A DNA stretch of 64,000 bases, from positions 1 to 64,000 of the forward strand of contig JAOSKR010000002.1 of the NCBI GenBank assembly GCA_027493545.1, given 5' to 3'. Every line of letters begins with the position of its first letter. Positions within the stretch are counted from its first letter, which is position 1. The translations under genes and the position numbers were made by a program. Below are positions 1 through 8,857 of this stretch, piece after piece. A model generated the notes under the pieces. That model saw only the letters and a program-made list of their open reading frames with translations, searched no databases and was not told the DNA's origin. This DNA comes from Roseovarius sp. (lineage in GTDB: Bacteria > Pseudomonadota > Alphaproteobacteria > Rhodobacterales > Rhodobacteraceae).

Positions 1-8
1 GCAAGAAC

Positions 9-1332
9 ATGTACACTTTCCTGCGCATTCTTGCTGCCCTGGCCCTCGTCGGAGTGCTGGCGCTGGTCGCTTTCATCTTCTGGCCGGTGCAGACGACATC
101 GCCCCGGACCGACTTGCCTGCTGATTACCAAGTGCCCGAAGGGGCCGGTGAATACGCAATGCAACTGTCCGATTGCGCCGCCTGTCACACCGCCGAGGAT
201 GGTGAACGCTTTGCCGGGGGCCGCGCGATCAAAAGCCCGATGGGGGTGATCTATTCGTCGAACATCACCCCCGACCCGGAGACCGGGATCGGCGAGATGA
301 CGCTGGATCAGTTCCGCGCGGCCGTCTACGACGGTATTGGCAAAGAGGGCGAACATCTCTATCCGGCGATGCCCTATGCCAATTACCGCAAGCTGAGCGA
401 GATCGACGTGCGTGCGCTCCATGGCTATTTCATGGACGAGGTGCCGCCCGTGAGCAACGCCGTGCCTGCGCCGGACATGGGCTTTCCCTTCGATCAGCGC
501 TGGGGCATCCGGGCGTGGAAATGGGTGGCACTGGGCGAGGCCGGATTCACGCCCCGGTATGACGACGAGCAACTGATCGCGGCGCCTATCTGGTCGAAGG
601 CCCGGGCCATTGCGGCGCCTGTCACAGCCCGCGCAACGCGTTTTTCGCGGAAGCCGGTTACACTGCGACGGATGATCGGTTTCTGACCGGGGGCGAGATT
701 GGCGGATGGCACGCGCCCGATCTGCGCGAACCGAACAGCGCGCCGCAGAAATGGGCGGCTGAACAGTTGGCCCATTGGCTGCGCACCGGGCGCAACAACC
801 ATGCCGGCGTCAGCGGTGGGATGCTGCTGGTCGTGGGTGAATCCCTGCAATTTCTGAACGATGAGGATGTGGCCGCGATGGTCGCCTATCTGCGCCATAT
901 CGGCCGTGACGGTCCGGCACCCGATACGCCGGCACCCCCGTCCCGAGACGTCAGGGAGAAACCGAGGCGTTGCTTGCCTCGGCCGATCCCGGCATGGAAC
1001 TGGGCGCGCGTCTCTATCTCGACAACTGCAACGCCTGTCATTTCGTGGACGGGCTCGGCGCCGACGAGGTGTTTCCGGAACTTGACGGCAATTCGCTTGT
1101 GAACGCGCCAGGCGGAACAGGCCTGATCCATATAATCCTGCATGGCGCGGAGTTGCCTTCGACCGAAATTCGGCCCATGCGCCTGCGCATGCCGGGTTTT
1201 GGCAACCGTTTGTCGGATGACGAGGTAGCCACGCTGGCGAACTTCGTTCGCAGCGGCTGGAGCAACACTGCCGACGCAGTTGATGCGGATATGGTGGCAG
1301 AGGTGCGCAGCCAATTCTCTGAAACCGAATGA
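9..1332 (+). CDS. triheme c-type cytochrome subunit of a membrane dehydrogenase (two frameshifts)
   Basis: This looks like the electron-accepting cytochrome c subunit that partners membrane-bound gluconate, alcohol or aldehyde dehydrogenases. An N-terminal hydrophobic anchor (about residues 5-28) is followed by three CxxCH haem sites: CAACH in the first frame, CGACH in the second and CNACH in the third. The coding sequence moves from frame 3 to frame 2 near 585 and to frame 1 near 955. Each step equals one lost base, and all three haem domains are conserved, so the breaks are probably sequence errors. The catalytic subunit should lie upstream, outside the window. It ends 12 bp before an IS256-type terminus. 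Confidence 0.8.
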
Positions 1333-1344
1333 ATCGAAAGAAAC

Positions 1345-2270
1345 GGGACATTCCCTCTGGCAGCGCTGGATCGGAATATCCTTCCCGAAGGTCCGGCGGA
1401 TCGCCTTGGTCAGGGCCTTTGCGCCATCGACGATGAACAGCCGACAGACCTGCGCGTCGAGCCCGCGCTCGATCAGGTTGTCCAGCAGGGCCTGAACGGT
1501 CGCGGTGTTCTCGGTGGCCCCCTCGACCACGCCGAGAGGGTGCTTGCCACCTTCCGCATCGACCCCGACGGCGCCGATCATCAGCAGGTTGTCATCCGGT
1601 GCAGACCATCGATCTGGATCACCAGCAGGTCGAGCTGCGACAGATCCGAGGCCATCCATTCCGCCAGCCGCGCCTCGGTCAACGCCTTGAACCGCCGGGA
1701 GACCGCGGATTTCGACAGCCCCGATCCCGCCTCCGCCACGATCCCGGCCTCGGGCAGGCGCACCGCGCGCCCGAACTTGCGCGTGGCGACGTTCATCAGC
1801 ATCAGGCTCATCGCCCATTCCTCCAGCCAGCCGCCCTCGGCCGCTTCCTTCCAGCTGGGCAGCGGCAGTTTCCTTTCCCGTGCTTTTCGAGGCGGACCAC
1901 GGGGCGATCGAGCGCGACCTTGCCGCCATGAAAGCCGACACGGCCCTTCGTGCGGCCCCAGCGATATCCGGGCTTGTCGGTGCTGCGGGCATGTGCGGCC
2001 CCCGCCAGGGTCTTCACGTCGTCTTCCAGCATCTCGCTCAACGCCGCGACGCCCGCAATCAGGCAGAACTGGTCGAAGCTCTGTCCAACCCCGTCCCGGG
2101 GCCGCATCGACGGCCAACGCCAGAGTCCGTTTGGCTGGTCAGCGCCCGGTCAGATGTCGTAGTCTTCTTCATGGTGTTGCTTCCCTCTCGGTTTGAACAC
2201 CCCGAGCCTACGGCTCGAGGGAAGCAACGCCACCCCTCAGCCCAATTTCAACATTCACCGGGACATTCCC
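1345..2270 (-). mobile_element. truncated IS256-family element, copy 1
   Basis: The right end (2260-2270) reads GGGACATTCCC on the plus strand, and the first part of the element is repeated in inverted orientation at 29973-30312. It holds the 5' two thirds of a mutator-type transposase. The left edge at 1345-1355 carries another GGGACATTCCC, preceded by AAAGAAAC. The 3' part of the transposase is missing, so this copy should not be mobile by itself. Confidence 0.75.
1356..2173 (-). pseudogene. IS256-family (mutator) transposase, 3'-truncated and frameshifted
   Basis: Reading from an ATG at 2173, the product starts MKKTTTSDRALTSQ and is identical in its beginning to the plus-strand copy at 30071. 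It continues over three reading frames: an N-terminal part, then a helix-rich part ending near QLDLLVIQIDGLH, then DNLLMIGAVGVDAEG through IRRTFGKDIPIQRCQ. The segment around QIDG and the IQRCQ block are typical of IS256-type DDE transposases, whose full length is about 400 residues. Only about 270 are present and the C-terminal catalytic part is absent. Confidence 0.8.
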
Positions 2271-2396
2271 TGTCTCGCTGGCTGGCCCCACAGGCCGCTG
2301 CGCACGATCACCGATAGCGGGATGCATGACGGCCGAGCCAACGGGAAGCGCGATGGACAGGGCGAGCCGGGCAGCGCCGGTCAGGACGTCTGCCAC
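2271..2396 (-). pseudogene. 5' fragment of a membrane-protein gene cut by the IS256 element
   Basis: A GTG at 2396 overlaps the stop region of the upstream membrane-protein gene (stop at 2381), which suggests translational coupling. It opens about 42 codons starting MADVLTGAARLALSIALP, a likely first transmembrane helix. The frame then runs straight into the IS256 terminus at 2270, so the rest of this gene was displaced. The family cannot be recognised from this piece. Confidence 0.4.
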
Positions 2397-3029
2397 CAGA
2401 TCAGCATTGCCGCAAATGCAGTTAACGCCAGGACGGAGAATGCGAACAACGCGACCGCGAGAAGCACGGGACCCGATCGGCCTGGAAGCCTGTGGGCAAG
2501 CCCGCCCAGTTTATCAGAATCCTCGATGGCCGTGACATAGAGCGGCAGCGCACTGACCAGCGTCGCGTAGAGATAGGCACCGGAGATATTCTCGAAGAGG
2601 ATAGAACGGACCAGCGTCGGCGCCACGACCCGAAGGGGCTGTCGCACGGCTTCCTCCGAAGGATCCAAACAGATCAGCTGACAGGACATAGATCACCGCA
2701 TGCAAAGCGATAAACCCCAGGACGCGGACTGGCAGATCGACCAGAAGAACAAGTCTGATCCCATAGTCCCGACCTGGCTTGGCCACGATCGAGGCGAACA
2801 GAAAGAAACTCACATAGTTCACGACAAAAACGACGGGCAGGCCGTTGGTCGCGACCTGCCTCAAGAACCTGCCGAGCGGCAGGCCACCGCCAGCCAGCAT
2901 GCCGCCGAAACCGGGGGTCGTCGCAACGTACATCATGACGGCCGGCACCAAGCTGAGCAGGCTGAAGACGAGCGTATTCCATATGAAACGCCCGGCCAGC
3001 ATGTCGATCGCGAAGTATCTCTTCATCAT
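2381..3029 (-). CDS. multi-pass membrane protein of unknown function (frameshift)
   Basis: Two minus-strand frames join into one protein of about 215 residues. The first (start 3029, MMKRYFAIDM) holds three or four hydrophobic segments, and the second (visible as 2381..2689) adds segments such as AYLYATLVSALPLYVTA and AVALFAFSVLALTAFAAML. The switch lies around 2640-2690 and equals one extra base. I do not recognise the family. It overlaps the truncated downstream fragment by a few bases, so the two probably formed an operon before the IS insertion. Confidence 0.55.
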
Positions 3030-3281
3030 TGGCAGTATTCCACGGATGTTGTGAGAATACTCTCAGGTCTTGCGGGCGATATTGCACTGGACAGCCTGAC
3101 CAAGCCTACACCCATGGTGATACAGCGGCCTGGCGCAACCGTAACAAAGCGGCTCGGAAACTGTCATTCGGTCCGAAATACCTCTTGAGGTTCCGGCTGC
3201 TCTATATCCTACTCTTGTGCCGGTGTAGGGTTCTGGCGGAAAAGCCTTCGCCGGGAATTGCAGGAGTAAATTGCAGGAGCG

Positions 3282-3956
3282 ATGTGTGACATGCTGACAA
3301 GACGCCATTTCGTGATGACGACGGCCGCACTGTTCTCGACACCCGTCATGAGTCCGGCTTTCGCGAGCACCCGGCCGTCCAAGGCGCAAAAAGCCGCGTG
3401 GGACGCGCAGGTGACGCCGCCAAACTACGACCCCGCGACCTCCAATCCATGGGGTCTGCATCCGCGCTTTCTTCCGCGGCGCGTGGTCGCCAATGACGGG
3501 CTGACGCCGGGCGACATCCATGTGGATGCGGTCGCACGCTACCTCTATCACATCGAGGCGGGCGGGACGGCCATGCGCTACGGTGTGGCCATCGGCCGGG
3601 GGGATCTCTACGAGGCGGGCACCTATACGATCCGGCGAAAGGTTGAATGGCCACACTGGACCCCGACCCGAAACATGATAAAGCGCGAGCCGGAACTCTA
3701 TGCGAAATATGAGGACGGGATGGAGCCGGGTCCGACCAACCCGCTCGGTTCGCGTGCCCTGTACCTCTATCTCGGCGACCGGGACACCTATCTTCGCATT
3801 CACGGCACACCCAGCCCCTGGTCGATCGGCGGCCGTGCGAGCTCCGGCTGCGTTCGGATGGTGATGGCCCACATGAACGATCTCTATCCAACCGTCAAAA
3901 TCGGATCGACGGCGTTTCTCTACCCACCCGAAGACCGCGTTACCGCGCAAAGCTGA
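3282..3956 (+). CDS. L,D-transpeptidase (YkuD family), exported
   Basis: A 224-residue protein with an N-terminal export signal (TRRHFVMTTAALFSTPVMSPAFA, arginine-rich and possibly Tat-like). The catalytic signature is HGTPSPWSIGGRASSGCVRM: the histidine at its start and the nucleophilic cysteine in SSGCVRM, as in YkuD-fold enzymes that form 3-3 peptidoglycan crosslinks or attach lipoproteins to the wall. GGAG at 3273-3280 fits the chosen start. The gene is intact and convergent with a small lipoprotein gene. Family assignment is firm; the physiological substrate is not visible. Confidence 0.9.
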   Translation: MCDMLTRRHFVMTTAALFSTPVMSPAFASTRPSKAQKAAWDAQVTPPNYDPATSNPWGLHPRFLPRRVVANDGLTPGDIHVDAVARYLYHIEAGGTAMRYGVAIGRGDLYEAGTYTIRRKVEWPHWTPTRNMIKREPELYAKYEDGMEPGPTNPLGSRALYLYLGDRDTYLRIHGTPSPWSIGGRASSGCVRMVMAHMNDLYPTVKIGSTAFLYPPEDRVTAQS

Positions 3957-4019
3957 CGCAAGGCGCCGATACGGCCAGTGCGGGCGGTCGCGAAATGCCT
4001 TGGGCAGTTCGTCCAGCCG

Positions 4020-4376
4020 TCAACCGTCCTGATACGGATAGAGGCCGCAGCGATGAAAGCCGCCGGGGCAGGAGATTGACCGACATACTTCCGGATCACA
4101 ATGCCGTCGACGCGCAGATCCGTTGTCCATCGGTCGTACGAAGCGGCAGCAACGTGGTTTCCACAGGTCCGGCGTATCGATACCAGTAACATCCGTCTTC
4201 GGGTCGCAGGTGTGCGGATAGAAGATCCTGATTGGGGTCCGCGAGCGCAGCCACCGATGCGGGAAGCTCCCCGATCCGGGGTCGGTCGCTTGCGGCTCTC
4301 CGGTCAGGGATGCCGAACACGCTCCCAGCAAGAACATCGCCGCCAGCAGCCCTGCAGGGCGAGATCGCGCTTTCAT
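4020..4376 (-). CDS. small lipoprotein, conserved hypothetical (frameshifted)
   Basis: The start at 4376 gives MKARSRPAGLLAAMFLLGACSAS, a lipoprotein signal with lipobox LGAC. The body continues in a second frame as LADPNQDLLSAHLRPEDGCYWYRYAGPV and TTLLPLRTTDGQRIC, then in a third frame as VDGIVIRKYVGQ, so at least two indels interrupt it. The GCYWYRxxGPVETTLLPLRT pattern recurs, as I recall, in short hypothetical lipoproteins of Rhodobacterales. It is convergent with the L,D-transpeptidase gene. Function unknown; exact 3' end uncertain. Confidence 0.5.
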   Translation of the reverse strand: MKARSRPAGLLAAMFLLGACSASLTGEPQATDPGSGSFPHRWLRSRTPIRIFYPHTCDPKTDVTGIDTPDLWKPRCCRFVRPMDNGSARRRHCDPEVCRSISCPGGFHRCGLYPYQDG

Positions 4377-4853
4377 GTCGTCCTCATCTCACGGCCTTTC
4401 CAAGGGTCTGTCCGCGTCAACGTCGCATTCCACGAAACGAACCGCAATGCGGAAGTAAACGTGGGTGAAGGCGGTCCGGTTGTGTCTTTGCTTCAGGGCA
4501 GGACGATGGTCCCGATGGCTTCGTCAAGAAACGGGCCGCTGAAAATCCCCAACTCGATCAGCGCGGCGGCGCAAAGCACCGCCACCGCACCGCTCGATCT
4601 GCCCAAGGTGGCGAGCTCGTCGCCCTGCGGCGCTGCGAAATGGTACTGTCCAAGGAACTTGGGTTGAGGCGAGGTTGGCACCACCCTATCCTGCCCGCAT
4701 TGACGTAACGCGATCCATTCAAAAGACCTCTGGGTAATGGAGGATTCTCATTGCAATCGTAATTTGGTATCTTTGCGGCAGGATGCTGAATGACGACATG
4801 GGGCCGAGACTTCCGGCTCACCGCCGCCGATGCTTCGTTGCGGATCGGTGCAG
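4377..4853. other. intergenic stretch without a supported gene
   Basis: Short ORFs on both strands here (for example 4493..4684 minus) show no recognisable domain, no good ribosome-binding site and no continuation in other frames. I see no tRNA or clear repeat. Confidence 0.5.
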
Positions 4854-6903
4854 CTACCGCCGCAAATCGCGGCGGCGGGCCACCCAGGCCGGCAGAACCG
4901 TGCGCAGCGTGTCGCCTTCGGCGCCCTTGGCGATTTGCCTGATGTCGCGGAGAACGCGTTTGTCGTCGGGGCAAAGAAGCCTTGGCGGCCAGGACCCTCG
5001 GGTCGCCGTCACGAGGTCGTCGAATCCCGCCGCCCATTGCTTCAAACCGTCTTCATTCAACGCGGCAAGAGCGCCGGCCACGATCTTCGGGTCGCCGGCG
5101 TCGTCATTGGCCTGGTTGGCGTGCATCATGATGAACCCCATCAGGCGGTCAATCACGCCCTCGCCGGGAAACTCGATCCCGCCGAGGAGTGATCCCAGCC
5201 AGTCCTGCGGCGATGGCTCCAGCGGCGCGATCACCAATGCCATGAGATAGCCCTGCAGATAGGCGCTGCTGATCCCGGCCTGCGCGAGCAGAGGGCCGAT
5301 CTCATCCCGAGTACCGGACCGAAACGTCGGCGGAGCGTCCCGGTCGCGCGCGGCGGCCGCATCCAGCGTCATGGCCACGATCTCGTCCATGATCGGGATC
5401 CGCCTCAGGGACCGCCCGTCGACAAGCGCCTGTGCCACTGCTGCAAAGGACAACCAGAGCGTCGGATCGACCCCCGCCGCGGATTTCAGCACTGCGGCAG
5501 AGACCGCGAAGTGGCGCGCCCACCAGTCCCGGCGGGTCGCGAGGTGCTTCCAGACAGCGGTCTCGCGCCCCTTGTCCGTCCGGGCGCGTGCAATAGCGGC
5601 GCGCAGGACGCCGGTGTCCTCGAACCAGCTGTCCGCCTGATCAAAGCGCCCCATCCAGTCGGCACTGGCCTTGACGAGCGCGGAGCGGCGGGCCGCGGAA
5701 AGACCGGCGAGCGCGTCGGCCGCACCGATGGCGTCGAGAATGGCCCCGGTATCGCCCGGGGCAGGTGCCAACGTGTCGGATCCAAGCATTTCGGCGAGAT
5801 CGAGCATGCCCGGCGCCGGCATCAGATCCAGCGCCAGCCCTTCGCCAAGACCGCGCGCCAGCATCGCGGCAAGCATGTCGGGGGAGACGTCAAAGGTTTC
5901 GATCTCGTCCAGGATGCGCGCGAGCATCTGCTTCTGCTCGGTCGCGCTGGCGCAGGGGATGACGAAGGCATCCTTCACGCCGTGACCCTGCTTCAGCATT
6001 GCCATGGCAACCCCGCGACGGCTGCCGATCCGGACGGCGGCGATCAGGCTTTGTGCGCCGGCACCGTCCGGCAGGCTGGCGGCGGCGCGATGAATGGTCG
6101 GGGCGGGTGGCGCGGCCCGGGTTGTGCCACTTCGCATTCGCTGCCGGATCACCCCGTCGAGGGCGGCGCGTGTGTTATCATCCGGCAGCCACTTGCGCAG
6201 CGTCGGCAGGAGCGCGCCAATCTCCGGCGCCAGCGTCCCCGCCTCGGTACGGGACAAGAGCGCCGTTGCGGCGGCGAGGCGCAGGTCGGGCTTTGGGTCG
6301 AGCAACCAGTAAAGGCCAAGCCGCGCCTCCACCGGACCTGGCCGCGCGACCGTCATGGAGACCAGCATCGCCGCCAGTTCCGGCGGCAGCCCCGCCAACA
6401 GCTCGACAAGCGCGGCATGGACCTGCAGGGGGCGCGTCACCGATCTCCTGCAGGATGGGGTCGATCAACTCGCCGAGGTCGGGCATCTCTTCGGACCCCG
6501 CCGGGGTCTCAGCCATGACGTCGGCGGTCAACATGGCGAAGTCCGGCGGCGCAAGGCCCGCACGGGCGTAGATCTGGGCGAGGCGCAGGCGCGGGGCCGG
6601 CGCGAACGGCTGGGCGGCGTCCCGAGCCGTCAGAGCCTCATCGAGGGTGTCGATCAGGGCCGCACCCTCGGGCGCGTCGTTCTCCCGGGCCATCCGTGCC
6701 TCGTCCAGCGCGCTGGACAAGAGCGTCGCAGCCGCCTGCGTGGCGGCATCGTCGGCTGAATCGAGCGCGACGGCGGCAATATCCGGGATGGCAGCGGGAT
6801 CGAACAGCAGGTCTCGGGCGCCGTCGCGGAGCAAAAGCGCGTGTGCGGCGTCATCCGGCGCGGCGACGATGGCATCGATCAGGGAGAGGGGTTCGCGAGT
6901 CAT
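4854..6903 (-). CDS. large protein of unknown function (one frameshift)
   Basis: Two minus-strand ORFs join into a soluble protein of about 683 residues. The N-terminal part starts at 6903 (MTREPLSLIDAIVAAPDDAA) and the C-terminal part runs from about 6430 to 4854. The join is at a G5 run (6428-6432). Removing one base gives a continuous GDAPLQVHAALVELL, so this is an indel. The protein is alanine- and leucine-rich and looks helical. A stretch near the C-terminus (GGIEFPGEGVIDRLMGFIMMH) recalls UPF0149/YecA-like proteins, but I would not assign it on that alone. It has no obvious operon partner. Confidence 0.55.
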
Positions 6904-7108
6904 GCGGGCATGAATACGGTATCGGGCAAGTCCTGCCAACGCCGCAGACGCATCTCTGCCGTTCGAAACCGCCTCTCATAGAATGCGCGAGTGTCAACAA
7001 CGGCGGAGTGAAAACCGCACCGGGTAGCGCGCCGGGAACAGGACGGACGGGCTGCCGGAGCGGCTCAGAACCAACTTTTGCGCGTCACTCATTCCCGACT
7101 CCGATCAA

Positions 7109-7798
7109 GTGCTCACACGAGTCTGGTCAAGATCAAATATATATCACATCGGGTACGCCGATGTATGGGTTCCCCTTTCATTGCGAAATGTGGAAGACCT
7201 GCCGCACGAGCGCGGCATCGACGTCAGCCACGAAACAGTGCGGTTTTGGCGGAATAGGTTCGGCCGGCTTTTTGCGTCCGAGATCCGCAGAAAGCGGGTT
7301 CAACAGCGGCGCGCATCCTCGAAATGGCAGTGGCACGTGGACGAGGATTTCATGAAGATGAACGGCTAGCGCCATTATCTCTGGCGGGCCATGGATCATG
7401 AAGGCGAGGTGCTGGAAAGCGTCGTGACGAAGCGACGAAACAAGAGCGCCGCATTGAAAATGCTAAGAAGATTGATGCGCCGATATGAAACACCAGAGGC
7501 CCCGGTCACCGATCGCTTGCCATTCTACAGAGCTGCGCTGCGCGAACTCGGGTGCGATGATCTGCAGGCATGTGGGCGCTGGCGCAACAACCGTATCTGG
7601 AATTCACACCTGCCATTCCGACGAAGGGAAAGGGCAATGCAGCGCTGCCGCCGAATGCGGAGTTTGCCGAAGTTCGTCGCCGTCCACTCTTCCGTCTTCA
7701 GCCACTTCAATCAGGGCCGCAGCCTCTCCCGTCGCGACATCTTCAAGCTGAACAGAACCGCCGCCCTTGCCGAGTGGCGCAATCTCGGCGCTGCATAA
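7109..7798 (+). pseudogene. IS6-family transposase with an in-frame amber stop
   Basis: The product shows the IS6/IS26 pattern: PLSLRNVEDLPHERGIDVSHETVRFW, then WHVDEDFMKMNG, then RHYLWRAMDHEGEVLESVVTKRR, ending AALAEWRNLGAA. The reading frame is the same throughout, but the codon expected to be Glu between MNG and RHYLW is TAG (7367-7369), so the gene is broken by a substitution, not an indel. The N-terminus is also degraded (IGYADVW where an aromatic HAVWLYFRF-like block is usual). I could not find convincing terminal repeats. Confidence 0.8.
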
Positions 7799-7873
7799 AG
7801 GACAGCGTCCCTGCCCTTCCCCGGACGAGTTGGAATTGGTCTGACACCACCTTTCTGACAGCGTGATACTCTT

Positions 7874-8764
7874 TCAGCCCGCCCCGCCCAGCCAGCGAAA
7901 GACCACATTTGCAACATATCTGCCCGACGACGGAATTGCGCGGGTCAGGAAATAGCTCTGCCGGGCCAGCAGTGTCTTGCGTGAAAGAGCAACCAGTCGG
8001 CCCTCGGCTATCAGGTCCTCGATCAACGGCAAAGTGCCGAGTGCGATACCATGGCCGCGCAAGCAGGCCTCGATCATCAGGGCCGGATCGTCGAAAATCC
8101 ACTCGTTGGCGAACTCGCATGTGTCGACCCCGGCCATGGAACACCAGTTCCGCCGGGCAGCGACGCTCCCCTCGTGAAGAAGGCGATACTCGCTCAACAG
8201 GTCCAACTGATCTTCGACCATGCTCGAACTCAGCAGTGCCGGGCTGGCAACCGGCGTCTGGTTGACCGACATCAGCTTCACGCCTTCGAACCCGTCGGGT
8301 ATTTCGGCGCCCCAGTGAACCGCGATGTCCACCTCACGGGAAAGCTCGGGGCGATCCTCGGTTGCATTGATCAGGCGGATCTCGATCCCCTGATTGGCCG
8401 AGGTGAACCGCTCGATGCGCGGGAGCAGCCAATGGGCGCAGAACAGCGGCGGGGCAGAAATGGTGATCGTTCCCGACAGGTCCCGGTCTTCCGTTTCGGA
8501 GACAAGACCGGAGAGGCCGGCAAAAGCGCCCTTGGCCACCCCGAACACCTGTTGCCCGCGTCTGGTCAGGATGAGCCCCGACCGTGTCCGCCGGAACAGG
8601 GCGGTGCCGAAATAGGTTTCGAGTGCCTTCACTTCGTGGCTGACCGCGCTCTGGGTCAGCGACAGCTCTCTTGCGGCAGCCGAAAAGCTGCCATGCCGCG
8701 CCGCGGCCTCAAAGGCGCGCAGGGGATAGAGCGGCGGAAGGCGTCGGGACAAGGCAAGCCTCAT
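7874..8764 (-). CDS. LysR-family regulator (GcvA-like), LysR-1
   Basis: A 296-residue LysR protein. The N-terminal winged helix-turn-helix is PLRAFEAAARHGSFSAAARELSLTQSAVSHEVKALE (residues about 15-50), followed by a substrate-binding domain of the GcvA type. It is transcribed divergently from the flavoprotein gene at 8858 with a 93-bp gap. A dyad, ATGAA-N5-TTCAT, spans its own start codon. It probably senses a substrate or intermediate of the adjacent flavoprotein/aldehyde-dehydrogenase/racemase operon and represses itself. The gene is intact. Confidence 0.88.
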   Translation of the reverse strand: MRLALSRRLPPLYPLRAFEAAARHGSFSAAARELSLTQSAVSHEVKALETYFGTALFRRTRSGLILTRRGQQVFGVAKGAFAGLSGLVSETEDRDLSGTITISAPPLFCAHWLLPRIERFTSANQGIEIRLINATEDRPELSREVDIAVHWGAEIPDGFEGVKLMSVNQTPVASPALLSSSMVEDQLDLLSEYRLLHEGSVAARRNWCSMAGVDTCEFANEWIFDDPALMIEACLRGHGIALGTLPLIEDLIAEGRLVALSRKTLLARQSYFLTRAIPSSGRYVANVVFRWLGGAG

Positions 8765-8777
8765 GAATTTGCTTCAT
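8763..8777. promoter_or_regulatory. candidate LysR-1 operator dyad
   Basis: ATGAATTTGCTTCAT is an inverted repeat (ATGAA/TTCAT, 5-nt spacer) overlapping the LysR-1 start codon in the divergent intergenic region. LysR-type regulators usually bind such dyads. The assignment rests on position and symmetry only. Confidence 0.35.
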
Positions 8778-8857
8778 ATGCCCCGTGAGGATTATCCGTA
8801 CCCGCCTGCCGGGGCAAATCATCTATCTTTCCGGAGGATGTCGGGAGAGGCGGACGC

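Noticed and set aside
4493-4684. A small hydrophobic minus-strand ORF
   Set aside because: It has no ribosome-binding site, no family resemblance and no continuation, so it is left as intergenic.
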